From BA4 sp044376575 (GTDB lineage Bacteria > Bacteroidota > Bacteroidia > CAIKAF01): a DNA stretch of 64,000 bases. The stretch spans positions 1 through 64,000 of the forward strand of contig JBILKR010000008.1 of the NCBI GenBank assembly GCA_044376575.1. Reading direction: 5' to 3'. Under the pieces are notes generated by a model. The model did not search any database and was not told the origin of the DNA. It saw nothing but the letters and a program-made list of their open reading frames with translations. Position numbers and translations under genes: made by a program. Each line of letters opens with the position of its first letter. Positions within the stretch are counted from its first letter, which is position 1. Below are positions 18,578 to 27,041 of this stretch, one piece after another.

Positions 18578-19549
18578 ATGTCGAAAATTAAATATTATTA
18601 CAATACCAAAACGCTGCGCTATGAACGCTACGTGGAAGGCTGGAAAAAAAAGGCCTCTAGAGTGTTGTATGTATTGGCTTCCGGACTTGTTTTCAGTACG
18701 GTTGTTATTTTAATCGCCTATCAATACCTTGATTCGCCAAAAGAGAAACAATTAAAAAGAGAGATTACCAACCTGGAATTGAATTACAGTTTATTGAATG
18801 ATCGTCTTCAGCGAATGGAAAAAGTGATGAAAGACCTGGAAGGTAGAGATGATGATATTTACAGAGTGATATTTGAAGCGGAGCCGATACCAGATGAAAT
18901 CAGACAAGCCGGTTTTGGTGGAGTAAACAGGTATGAAAAACTGGAAGGCTATACTTACAGTGAATTAATTAAACAAACAACCCTTCGACTGGATAAGGTG
19001 GCAAAACAAATGGTGGTACAAAGCCGGTCGTATGATGAAATTTGGGATTTGGTAAAGAATCAGGGAAAAATGCTGGCTTCTATTCCGGCGATAATGCCAA
19101 TGGCTAAAAAGGATTTAAAACATACAGCATCAGGATTTGGTTTTCGTATCGATCCGATTTATAAAACAACAAAATTTCATGCGGGGATGGATTTTGTTGC
19201 TGACGTAGGGAAACCGGTATATGCCACAGGCGATGGTAAAATTGAATTTGCAGGCTCAGATTTTTCGGGGTATGGCGTTCACGTTATAATCTATCATGGT
19301 TTTGGATATAAAACATTATATGGTCATTTATCTAAATTGAAATGCCTTCAGGGACAAACGGTAAATAGAGGAGACCTTATAGGATTTGTTGGAAGCACTG
19401 GAAAATCAACAGGCCCGCACCTGCATTATGAAGTGCATAAAAACGGAGAACCAATTAATCCGGTAAACTATTATTTCAGCGATTTGACAGCAGAAGAATA
19501 TCAGAAAATTCTTGAAGTCAGCAGTCAGCCAAGTCAGGCTTTTGATTAA
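18578..19549 (+). CDS. Membrane-anchored M23 metallopeptidase (cell-wall hydrolase family)
   Basis: A 323-residue protein. One N-terminal membrane helix (about 30-50) is followed by a coiled-coil segment (NLELNYSLLNDRLQRMEKVMKDLEG) and a periplasmic LytM/M23 domain in the last 130 residues. The zinc and catalytic motifs are intact: HAGMDFVAD (HxxxD), YGHLSKL and HLHYEVHKNG (HxH). Active M23 enzymes cut peptide cross-links in peptidoglycan. Coiled coil plus LytM resembles EnvC/MepM-like septal factors, so cell division or elongation is a reasonable inference. It is divergent from alaS. Confidence 0.9.
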   Translation: MSKIKYYYNTKTLRYERYVEGWKKKASRVLYVLASGLVFSTVVILIAYQYLDSPKEKQLKREITNLELNYSLLNDRLQRMEKVMKDLEGRDDDIYRVIFEAEPIPDEIRQAGFGGVNRYEKLEGYTYSELIKQTTLRLDKVAKQMVVQSRSYDEIWDLVKNQGKMLASIPAIMPMAKKDLKHTASGFGFRIDPIYKTTKFHAGMDFVADVGKPVYATGDGKIEFAGSDFSGYGVHVIIYHGFGYKTLYGHLSKLKCLQGQTVNRGDLIGFVGSTGKSTGPHLHYEVHKNGEPINPVNYYFSDLTAEEYQKILEVSSQPSQAFD

Positions 19550-19560
19550 AAAAACTATCG

Positions 19561-19591
19561 TTTGAACTTTAGCATATTTTCCCTACCTTTA
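19561..19591 (+). promoter_or_regulatory. Likely promoter of the T9SS protein gene at 19613
   Basis: TTTG at 19561-19564, a 19-base spacer and TACCTTTA at 19584-19591 (one mismatch to TAnnTTTG). The position supports ATG 19613 and rules out the upstream in-frame TTG at 19562. Confidence 0.45.
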
Positions 19592-19612
19592 ATTAAATTT
19601 TTAGATTACGTT

Positions 19613-20749
19613 ATGAAAAAACTATTATTCTTTAGTGCTGCATTTTTTTTATTGAATGCGCTAACATCTGCACAAACTCTTACTTCTGCTGATTTTGGAA
19701 GTGTTGGAGACCAAGTTACATTAGGACTGGATTTAACTCCCGGTGTTTCAGTTGGGAACTCAGGCGCCGGACAGAACTGGAATTTTTCTTCTTTGAACAC
19801 AGAAACGCTGGATACATTATTTTTCCTTGATCCATCTTTATTACCTAATGCATCAAGCTATCCTTATGCAAACCTTGCCGTTTCATCAAACGAGGGTGTT
19901 TTCTTTTTTGAAAAAACAGCAATGGCAATTTTAAATCATGGAGTTACCCTGGCAAGCAATGCTTTTGCGACGGAGGTTGTTTTCAATCCACCACTAACTT
20001 ATATAGGTTTCCCGGCTACTCTTGGCTCGACGGCGACTACAGTGTCTTCATTTGAGGCTGCTTCATTTTTAGGCATTGATACAACAATCCTGATATGCCA
20101 AGTAACGATTGATTCTTTTAAAATTGTCAGACACTCTAACTACAGTGTTTACTTTGATGCCACAGGAACACTTACGCTTCCAACACAAAATTTCCCGAAT
20201 GCATTAAGGGCATACTCTCAGGATCTAACTCGTGATTCTATATTTATTTACGCACCCAATAATATACTTTGTCCACCATTTTTAAATGTGCCACAGGGTT
20301 GGAGCTTAGCTCCCGATTTCCTTTTACAGTCAATAGATCCAACATTAACCAATGTAATTTTAGATACTACAAGAATTTATACATGGTATGTTCCAGGAGA
20401 GAAATTTGGAGTATGTGCTATTGATGTGAATTCAGCCGGAGCTGCTATCAGCGCTCGTTTCTATAGTGATGCCTCGCAAATAGGCCTCAGTATTGACAAT
20501 ATTAAAGAAAATGATCTGACGCTTTATCCTAATCCTACCAATGGTTCTGTGTATGTTCAGTCATCAGAATCAATGAATGGACACAGCATAAAAGTGTTAG
20601 ACTTAAACGGAAAGGTTGTTTATACAGGAGCAATACAGACAGGTGCTCCCGTTCAACTACAAAACCTCGACAGCGGATTATATATCTATGAAGTTTATAA
20701 TGAAGAATCTGCTCGTGTAAGTCAGGGAAAAGTGATTGTAAAAAAATAA
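19613..20749 (+). CDS. Secreted protein with T9SS C-terminal domain, unknown function
   Basis: A 378-residue protein. The signal peptide MKKLLFFSAAFFLLNALTSAQ begins at ATG 19613. The middle 270 residues are beta-rich with repeated aromatic and Thr/Ser-rich stretches, and I recognise no catalytic motif. The tail LTLYPNPTNGSVYVQ... to GLYIYEVYNEESARVSQGKVIVKK is a standard T9SS sorting domain, so export across the outer membrane is expected. It has its own promoter and terminator. Confidence 0.75.
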   Translation: MKKLLFFSAAFFLLNALTSAQTLTSADFGSVGDQVTLGLDLTPGVSVGNSGAGQNWNFSSLNTETLDTLFFLDPSLLPNASSYPYANLAVSSNEGVFFFEKTAMAILNHGVTLASNAFATEVVFNPPLTYIGFPATLGSTATTVSSFEAASFLGIDTTILICQVTIDSFKIVRHSNYSVYFDATGTLTLPTQNFPNALRAYSQDLTRDSIFIYAPNNILCPPFLNVPQGWSLAPDFLLQSIDPTLTNVILDTTRIYTWYVPGEKFGVCAIDVNSAGAAISARFYSDASQIGLSIDNIKENDLTLYPNPTNGSVYVQSSESMNGHSIKVLDLNGKVVYTGAIQTGAPVQLQNLDSGLYIYEVYNEESARVSQGKVIVKK

Positions 20750-20768
20750 CAATATCATATTTATTTTA

Positions 20769-20796
20769 TAAGGCAGTCCTCGGGCTGCCTTTTGTT
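20769..20796 (+). terminator. Intrinsic terminator
   Basis: A 7-bp stem (20770-20776 with 20785-20791), an 8-base loop and a T-rich tail, 20 bases after the stop codon. Confidence 0.8.
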
Positions 20797-20822
20797 TTAT
20801 AAATAAGTAGAAGATTTCAGGT

Positions 20823-20830
20823 TATCTTTG
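20823..20830 (+). promoter_or_regulatory. -7 promoter element (TATCTTTG)
   Basis: Exact TAnnTTTG match 13 bases before the GTG start at 20844. No -33 box at the standard spacing. Confidence 0.45.
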
Positions 20831-20843
20831 AAAAAAAATAGAG

Positions 20844-21752
20844 GTGAAACAAAGTTTTTTTATTCTGATAATTTTTACAACCCTTGCGATGTATTCGCAA
20901 CAATCCCCAGTTGTATTTAAACAGGATAAAAAACATTCGTGGAGAAAGCCATTTTTAATTGCTACAGAAACTGCTGCGATGACTGGAGGGTTAATCGGGT
21001 TGAATTATTTATGGTATGAACAATATGCGCGTACTCCATTTCATATTTTTAATGACAATAACCTCTGGCTGGGAATGGATAAAATGGGACATTGTTTTTC
21101 CGCCTATGCCATTGGGGCACTAAATACAGATGTAATTCGATGGGCCGGTGGTTCAAAAAAAACATCGGTTTGGTTAGGCGGCACATCCGGACTTGTTTTT
21201 TTATCAGCGATTGAAATGTTTGATGGCTTCTCTGAACACTGGGGTTTTAGTTGGGGAGATATGATTGCCAATACAGGAGGAACAGCTTTGTTTATCTCTC
21301 AGCAGTTGTTGTGGAATGAACAGCGGTTTCAAATGAAGTATTCTTTTTGGCCAAGTAATTACAGTAAGGATCGCCCCGATTTATTAGGGGATAATTTTGC
21401 ACAGCAATTAATGAAAGATTATAATGGTCAGACGTATTGGCTCAGTGCGAACGTATGGTCATTTTTACCAAACAGAGAAAGCTCTTCTTTCCCGCGATGG
21501 TTTAATATATCGATCGGATATGGCGCTAATGGGCTTTTGGGCGGAGATAAAAATCCTGCTGAATTTTCTCATGTACAACGATACCATCAGTTTTTTTTAT
21601 CAGTAGATGTAGATCTAACGAAGATTCCTACAAAATCTAAAGTATTGAAAACAGTATTCCGTACTTTCAATATGATTAAATTTCCTGCGCCGGCATTTGA
21701 GTTTAATACATCCTCAGACAACCCCGTGAGGTTTCACTGGTTATATTTTTAG
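20844..21752 (+). CDS. DUF2279-like periplasmic or outer-membrane protein
   Basis: A 302-residue protein starting at GTG. A signal peptide (ending MYSQQ) is followed by a family-like core containing LWLGMDKMGHCFSAYAIGALN, GGTSGLVFLSAIEMFDGFSEHWGFSWGDMIANTGGTALF and a C-terminal part with NISIGYGANGLLGG, which may be membrane-spanning beta strands. This is the DUF2279/YfiM-like pattern, whose function is not established. It has its own promoter and shares a bidirectional terminator with the converging lipoprotein gene. Confidence 0.75.
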   Translation: MKQSFFILIIFTTLAMYSQQSPVVFKQDKKHSWRKPFLIATETAAMTGGLIGLNYLWYEQYARTPFHIFNDNNLWLGMDKMGHCFSAYAIGALNTDVIRWAGGSKKTSVWLGGTSGLVFLSAIEMFDGFSEHWGFSWGDMIANTGGTALFISQQLLWNEQRFQMKYSFWPSNYSKDRPDLLGDNFAQQLMKDYNGQTYWLSANVWSFLPNRESSSFPRWFNISIGYGANGLLGGDKNPAEFSHVQRYHQFFLSVDVDLTKIPTKSKVLKTVFRTFNMIKFPAPAFEFNTSSDNPVRFHWLYF

Positions 21753-21756
21753 TAAT

Positions 21757-21789
21757 AAAAAAGGGCATCAATTTGATGCCCTTTTTTTA
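21757..21789. terminator. Bidirectional intrinsic terminator
   Basis: A 9-bp GC-containing stem (21763-21771 with 21773-21781), A-rich on the left and T-rich on the right, lies between convergent genes ending at 21752 and 21805. Confidence 0.88.
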
Positions 21790-21804
21790 TTAAAAATGAT
21801 AGTA

Positions 21805-22203
21805 TTAATTTCTGTTGAAATTATATGTATAAACAGTTGTTGCAACAGACATCGCATCACCTTCGCAGGTTAATGTTCCTGTAATTCCTGATATTGCATC
21901 TGGTCCGGTAAATGTTACATTATTTCCACACTTTTTACCCTGAGTACTGAATGCGAAAGCCATAGTTCCGTCATTAACCGTATAAGTGAATGAATACACT
22001 CGAGTTAAAGTATTCCCTGTGCAAGATGGATCAGACACGGTCATTGTTCCTGTTCCATCATTATTAATGTTAATAGTAGTAGCCGTAATCCATATTGGAT
22101 TAGACATTGTCCAGCTTCCAACATAACATGGATCAGGTTCTGAGCACGAAGGCATAAACAGAACTAAAGTAGAAAAGGCTAGGATTGCAAATAAATTTTT
22201 CAT
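21805..22203 (-). CDS. Small predicted lipoprotein, lipocalin-like beta fold possible
   Basis: A 132-residue protein. ATG 22203 gives the lipoprotein signal MKNLFAILAFSTLVLFMPSC with Cys-20 as the lipidated residue. The remaining ~110 residues read as beta strands: GSWTMSNPIWITATTININNDGTGTMTVSD opens the mature part and later strands end VYTYNFNRN, a pattern seen in lipocalin-like Bacteroidota lipoproteins. Function unknown. It converges on the DUF2279-like gene. Confidence 0.65.
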   Translation of the reverse strand: MKNLFAILAFSTLVLFMPSCSEPDPCYVGSWTMSNPIWITATTININNDGTGTMTVSDPSCTGNTLTRVYSFTYTVNDGTMAFAFSTQGKKCGNNVTFTGPDAISGITGTLTCEGDAMSVATTVYTYNFNRN

Positions 22204-22307
22204 GTTAATTTTATTAATACACCGAAGATAAAAAAAAATAACGTTAGACACAATCATATTGTTTTTACATTGATTTATAGGGATATATTTTTTTCACAAA
22301 ATTGAAT

Positions 22308-22315
22308 TAGATTTG
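22308..22315 (+). promoter_or_regulatory. -7 promoter element (TAGATTTG) of the oxoamine synthase operon
   Basis: Exact TAnnTTTG match 17 bases before ATG 22333. No convincing -33 box. Confidence 0.4.
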
Positions 22316-22332
22316 TAAAAAAGGGAATTAAT

Positions 22333-23712
22333 ATGTCTGATGCAAAAAATTTATCTGTTGAAGAGAAAAGAGAACTGCTGAAAAAGTTAATGAAAGAAAA
22401 AGCAGCAAAAGCACCAGCTCCGGCATCTGCGGCATCAACCGCTCCTGCAGGAGATAAGTCGGCTTTTGCACAAGTCGAAAATTTTCCTGAGGTTCAAACA
22501 TTAGCGGCACAATTTCAAACGCTACAAATGCTGCATGTTGAAAATCCTTACTTCAGGGTTAATGAAGGGATTGTAAATGATAAAACAACGATAGGCGGAA
22601 GAGAACTCATTAGTTTTTCAAGTTATAATTATATCGGACTATCCGGAGATTCAAGGGTTACCAAAGCCGCTCAGGATGCAGCTGCGAAATATGGAACTTC
22701 TGTATCTGCAAGTCGTATTGCAACTGGAGAACGACCCATTCACAGGGAGCTGGAAAAAGAAATTGCATCCTTACTTGGAGTGGAAGATTCAATAGTATTG
22801 GTGAGCGGACATGCAACAAATGTTACTGTTATAGGGCATTTAATGCGTCCGGGTAAAGATTTGATTCTATATGATGCACTGAGTCATAATTCTATCATTG
22901 AAGGGTGCGTATTATCCGGAGCGAGAAGAATTGCATTTCCACATGAAAACTGGGAAGAACTTGACAGAATTCTTACCGAGGTAAGAGGAGATTATGAGCG
23001 CGTATTGATTACCATTGAAGGAGTGTATAGTATGGACGGCGATATCGCTGACCTGCCAAAATTCATTGAAATTAAAAAGAAGCATCATGCTTTGTTAATG
23101 GTGGATGAAGCACACTCTATGGGTGTGATTGGTCCTCACGGATTAGGAATCCGCGATTATTACAATGTTGATGGAAATGAAGTTGATTTATGGATGGCCA
23201 CATTCAGTAAATCATTTGCAAGTTGCGGAGGATACGTCGCCGGTAAAAAAGTGTTGGTTGATTATCTTAAATATAATACACCAGGCTTTGTTTACAGCGT
23301 TGGGATTAGTCCTGCCAATGCAGGAGCAGCACTTGAGGCTACTAAAATTATGAAAACAGAATCTTGGCGTGCGCTAAAAACTCAGGAGAACGCAAAACTG
23401 TTTTTGAAAATTGCCAAAGATCGAGGATTGAATACCGGACCAAGTAAAGACTCGGCTGTAATACCTGTAATTACTGGGAATTCTGCCCATGCATTGATAC
23501 TGGCTGACGCATTGTTTAAAGATGGAGTTAATGTTCAACCCATATTATATCCTGCGGTGCCGGATAATGAAGCGCGCTTACGTTTCTTTATTACCAGCGA
23601 TCACACGGAGGAAGAAATTACATTTACTGTAAATAAATGTGCTGATCACCTGGAAAGAATTCGCAAAGACATGGCGGATGTTGCATTTCCAAAATCGATG
23701 ATTGGCGGATAA
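22333..23712 (+). CDS. PLP-dependent alpha-oxoamine synthase (serine palmitoyltransferase / KBL-like) with N-terminal extension
   Basis: A 459-residue PLP enzyme that would condense an amino acid with an acyl thioester and release CO2. The catalytic core spans about 60-445: YGTSVSASRIATGERPIHRELE (120-141), SGHATN for PLP stacking, DEAHSMG (258-264) and the PLP lysine in FSKSF (Lys-293). Residues 1-25 are a charged helix (SVEEKRELLKKLMKEK) joined by an Ala/Pro-rich linker (26-45), which plain KBL or BioF enzymes lack. The GTSVSASR signature resembles oxoamine synthases that take carrier-protein-bound acyl groups. The following SDR gene, 31 bases on, could reduce the 3-keto product, suggesting sphingoid-base or related lipid synthesis. 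Alternatives are BioF or KBL. Confidence 0.85.
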   Translation: MSDAKNLSVEEKRELLKKLMKEKAAKAPAPASAASTAPAGDKSAFAQVENFPEVQTLAAQFQTLQMLHVENPYFRVNEGIVNDKTTIGGRELISFSSYNYIGLSGDSRVTKAAQDAAAKYGTSVSASRIATGERPIHRELEKEIASLLGVEDSIVLVSGHATNVTVIGHLMRPGKDLILYDALSHNSIIEGCVLSGARRIAFPHENWEELDRILTEVRGDYERVLITIEGVYSMDGDIADLPKFIEIKKKHHALLMVDEAHSMGVIGPHGLGIRDYYNVDGNEVDLWMATFSKSFASCGGYVAGKKVLVDYLKYNTPGFVYSVGISPANAGAALEATKIMKTESWRALKTQENAKLFLKIAKDRGLNTGPSKDSAVIPVITGNSAHALILADALFKDGVNVQPILYPAVPDNEARLRFFITSDHTEEEITFTVNKCADHLERIRKDMADVAFPKSMIGG

Positions 23713-23743
23713 AATTCATAATCACTAAAACCTAAATAACACT

Positions 23744-24727
23744 ATGAGCAAAGGAAAAATTTTCGTTACCGGTGGCGCCGGTTTCATTGGATCCAGGGTG
23801 GTAAAAATGTTACTTGATCAGGAATATGAAGTTCGTTGTTTGCTAAGAAAAACAACCAATACAAGAAGAATTGATGGTCTTGCTTTTGAGCGTTTTGACG
23901 GAGACATTACCAATGCAACTTCACTGGAAGAAGGCATGAATGGATGTACAGGTGTTATACACCTTGCAAGTTTATCTAACTGGAAAGATATCAAATCAGC
24001 AAAAATGCCATTGGTGGTGATTGACGGATCAAAAAATGTAATAGAAGCTGCCAAAAAGAACGGAAATATTAAAATGGTATATGTAAGTTCATCAACAGCT
24101 GTTGATGGTACTGATGATTTGAGAATTTTGAATGAGGATTCTCCATTGACATTACCTAAAAATAATCACTACATCTATGCCCATGCAAAGAAAGAAGTAG
24201 AAGAGTATTGCAAATCAGAAGCGAAGAATGGATTTCCTGTGGTGATTGTAAATCCTACAGAAGTATATGGCCCTTATGATTATGATAAAATAACCTGCGG
24301 CAACCTGATTGATTTTGCAACCACCAAAACTGTTCAAATGGCTGAAGGTGGAACTTCTATTGTTTATGTAGATGATGTTGCAAACGGAATCATTGCTGCA
24401 TTTGAAAAAGGACGTCCTGGAGAAAGATATATTTTAGGCGGAGATAATGTTGAGTTTAAAGACCTTGCAAAAATTACACTTGAGTTATTGGGTATCAACA
24501 AACCAGTAAAAATGATTGGCAGAGGAATGCTTATGTCATTGGCATGGATTTCAAAAACACTTGGAATCAATATGGGATTTGAGCCCGCAGTAATTCCCTA
24601 TGCTGTGAAGTATTGGTTTATAGATAATAAAAAAGCAAAAGAGGAATTAGGAGTTACATTCCGTTCGCCCAAAGAAATTTTAACTCCAACACTGGAGTGG
24701 GTTAAGAAGGAAGGAATGATTAAATAA
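23744..24727 (+). CDS. NAD-dependent epimerase/dehydratase-type SDR, possibly a ketoreductase
   Basis: A 327-residue extended short-chain dehydrogenase. It has the Rossmann motif VTGGAGFIGS (TGxxGxxG, residues 8-17), the downstream strand with VIHLAS, VYVSSSTA and a YxxxK catalytic pair in YAHAK (about 146-150). The C-terminal part is substrate-binding and fits 3-beta-HSD/DFR-like members. It is co-transcribed with the alpha-oxoamine synthase and ends at a strong terminator, so the two make a two-step module. Reduction of a 3-keto product, as CerR does in sphingolipid synthesis, is an inference from context. Confidence 0.83.
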   Translation: MSKGKIFVTGGAGFIGSRVVKMLLDQEYEVRCLLRKTTNTRRIDGLAFERFDGDITNATSLEEGMNGCTGVIHLASLSNWKDIKSAKMPLVVIDGSKNVIEAAKKNGNIKMVYVSSSTAVDGTDDLRILNEDSPLTLPKNNHYIYAHAKKEVEEYCKSEAKNGFPVVIVNPTEVYGPYDYDKITCGNLIDFATTKTVQMAEGGTSIVYVDDVANGIIAAFEKGRPGERYILGGDNVEFKDLAKITLELLGINKPVKMIGRGMLMSLAWISKTLGINMGFEPAVIPYAVKYWFIDNKKAKEELGVTFRSPKEILTPTLEWVKKEGMIK

Positions 24728-24747
24728 TCTTGTTAATAAATACATCG

Positions 24748-24780
24748 AGCCCTGTATGAAAAACATACAGGGCTTTTTTA
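24748..24780 (+). terminator. Intrinsic terminator of the oxoamine synthase/SDR operon
   Basis: An 11-bp perfect stem (24748-24758 with 24764-24774), an A5 loop and a T-run, 21 bases after the SDR stop. Confidence 0.93.
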
Positions 24781-24792
24781 TTTTTATTCTGC

Positions 24793-25410
24793 ATGAAAGT
24801 AGAAGCTAATCACACCGCACTTGCATTATTTGATTTCGACGGAACGCTTACTAAACAAGATACCATGTTCGCATTTATCCGTTTTGCGAAAGGAAATGCT
24901 GTTTTCTTCCTTGGAATGATATTGTTACTGCCGTTTTTGGTATTATATAAAATTCATCTGATTCCGAACCATGTTGCTAAAAGATGGCTACTTACATTTT
25001 TTTTTCGAAACAAATCATACGAACAGTTGGTTGATGAAGGAAAATCATTTTGCGAAAAAAAATTACCGATTATTCTCCGGCAAAATGGTCTTGAAAAAAT
25101 AAAATGGCATCAACAGCAAAACCATAGGGTAATTATTGTTTCTGCTTCCTGGCAGGAATGGATTAAGCCATGGACAGACAGCCATAATATTGAACTTATA
25201 TGTACTATTCCGGAAGTAAAAAATCAAAAACTTACCGGCAATTTTTCCACTCCGAATTGTAACGGACAAGAAAAAGTAAATCGAATCAAACAGCATGTAG
25301 ATCTTTCATTGTATAAAGAAATATTTGCTTACGGTGATACGAAAGGCGACTTGCCGATGCTTTCATTAGCAACACAATCATTTTATAAACCATTTCATAA
25401 AAACAAATAG
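24793..25410 (+). CDS. HAD-IB family phosphatase with a membrane helix (PgpC/YfhB-like)
   Basis: A 205-residue HAD-superfamily hydrolase. Motif I is LFDFDGTLT (residues 12-20), motif II the SAS in VIIVSASW, and motif IV the GDTKGDLPML acidic cluster near the C-terminus. A hydrophobic stretch (about 36-56) inserts after motif I, as in YfhB/PgpC, which dephosphorylates phosphatidylglycerophosphate. The substrate could instead be a phosphosugar, given the transporter and ROK kinase downstream (4-base gaps). Confidence 0.8.
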   Translation: MKVEANHTALALFDFDGTLTKQDTMFAFIRFAKGNAVFFLGMILLLPFLVLYKIHLIPNHVAKRWLLTFFFRNKSYEQLVDEGKSFCEKKLPIILRQNGLEKIKWHQQQNHRVIIVSASWQEWIKPWTDSHNIELICTIPEVKNQKLTGNFSTPNCNGQEKVNRIKQHVDLSLYKEIFAYGDTKGDLPMLSLATQSFYKPFHKNK

Positions 25411-25414
25411 ATCA

Positions 25415-27037
25415 ATGTCAAATAAATCATCCATTCATCCTTCGTTCGGCGTGTTAGTTTCAGTTTTCTTTTTCTGGGGATTTGTTGCCGCTTCCAATGG
25501 AATTTTTATCCCGTTCTGTAAACAACATTTCAATCTCAGTCAGTTCGAATCTCAATTAATAGATGCGGCTTTTTACAGTGCATATTTTTATGGATCACTT
25601 TTATTGTATATGAGTTCATATCTCCTTAAAACAGATTTACTGAATAGCATCGGATATAAAAAAGGAATCCTTACGGGCTTGTTTATTTCTGCCATTGGAG
25701 CCTCAGGTTTAGCGATTGCCAGTTCTTTAGATGGGGTATCTTTTAGCATTGTATTGCTTTGTTTTTTTATTATCGCCCTCGGTTTTTCTTTGCAGCAAAC
25801 AGCGGCACAACCCTATGTGGTTGCAATGGGAACACCTGAAACCGGTGCACATCGTCTTAATCTTGCAGGAGGTGTAAATTCATTTGGAACATTGCTTGGT
25901 CCACTTGTGGTCAGTTTTTTACTTTTTGGAAATATAGCTTCAGGCAGTGACGGGGCATCACTTATATCTATTCAAAACCTGTATATATTTTTAGCCGTTT
26001 TATTTGTGTTGGTCATGTTAATTTTCGGTTTTTCAAAATTACCGAAGATTACAAATACAGAAGAAATGGAAAGAAGTCCGAAAGCCTTGTTGGTCCTATC
26101 AATGATTGGTATATTATTCCCAATAATATTGTTTGCAGATTTTATTTCTTCTTTAACAGGAATCAATAAAAACCACCTCGTTATATTGGTATTGTTATTA
26201 ACGCTTGGGATTTTATTCTTAGCGATGTTCCTTTCCTCACATAATAAGAAAGGATGGGGAGCAATGCAATACCCACAATTGATTTTAGGGATGATTGCGA
26301 TATTTATTTATGTGGGTGTTGAAGTTACCATACAAAGTAATTTTGGTGCATTATTAAAGCAAGAGGAATTTGGAGCTTTTGATGAAAGTAACATTTCTCT
26401 TTTTATTTCGCTGTACTGGGGTAGTCTGATGATTGGCCGATGGACAGGTGCTTTGAGTGTGTTTAAGTTGAATGCGCTACAAAAAAGAATTTTAACTGTG
26501 GTTGTTCCTTTTATTGCATTTGCTCTAATCATTCTAGTAAATATTATTAAGGGCAACTCAGTACAAACCTTATTTATATATCCTGTTTGTATTTTATTTT
26601 TAATTATGGTTTTGCTAATCAGTAATGACAGTCCTGCGAAGATGATGTTATTGGTTTCTCTTGCAGGAGCCGCTGCCATGTCAATTGGATTATTGACTAC
26701 AGGTACAATCGCCACGTATGCTTTTATCAGTGCAGGACTTTTTTGCAGTGTGATGTGGCCGTGTATTTTTTCGATGGCAATTACCGGACTCGGAAAATAC
26801 ACATCACAGGGTTCAGCATTTTTGATTATGATGATTCTTGGCGGAGCATTAATTCCTCCCGTGCAGGGAATCATTTGTGATATGGATATTCATTCGCTTG
26901 CCTTTAATGGAATAACATATACTCATTTATCTTACTTCATTCCTCTTGTCGGATTCATCTACCTTATCTGGCATACCATAAAATCTGTTCGGTCATTAAA
27001 AAAACAAGGGTTCAACGTTCAAACATTGCAAGATTAA
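25415..27037 (+). CDS. MFS sugar transporter, FucP/glucose-galactose type
   Basis: A 540-residue inner-membrane proton-sugar symporter with about 12-14 membrane helices. FFFWGFVAASNGIFIPFCKQHFNLS in helix 1 and ALGFSLQQTAAQPYVVAMGTPETGAHRLNLAGGVNSFGTLLGP are typical of FucP-like permeases, as is the late VMWPCIFSMAITGLGKYTSQGSAFLIMMILGGALIPPVQG. It is longer than E. coli FucP (438), mainly in a middle extension. It is followed by a ROK kinase after 4 bases, consistent with hexose uptake then phosphorylation. Confidence 0.9.
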   Translation: MSNKSSIHPSFGVLVSVFFFWGFVAASNGIFIPFCKQHFNLSQFESQLIDAAFYSAYFYGSLLLYMSSYLLKTDLLNSIGYKKGILTGLFISAIGASGLAIASSLDGVSFSIVLLCFFIIALGFSLQQTAAQPYVVAMGTPETGAHRLNLAGGVNSFGTLLGPLVVSFLLFGNIASGSDGASLISIQNLYIFLAVLFVLVMLIFGFSKLPKITNTEEMERSPKALLVLSMIGILFPIILFADFISSLTGINKNHLVILVLLLTLGILFLAMFLSSHNKKGWGAMQYPQLILGMIAIFIYVGVEVTIQSNFGALLKQEEFGAFDESNISLFISLYWGSLMIGRWTGALSVFKLNALQKRILTVVVPFIAFALIILVNIIKGNSVQTLFIYPVCILFLIMVLLISNDSPAKMMLLVSLAGAAAMSIGLLTTGTIATYAFISAGLFCSVMWPCIFSMAITGLGKYTSQGSAFLIMMILGGALIPPVQGIICDMDIHSLAFNGITYTHLSYFIPLVGFIYLIWHTIKSVRSLKKQGFNVQTLQD

Positions 27038-27041
27038 CGAC

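Noticed and set aside
26308..26874. A 188-codon minus-strand frame inside the sugar transporter gene
   Set aside because: Antisense to hydrophobic-helix codons of a clear MFS protein; no start signal or recognisable domain.
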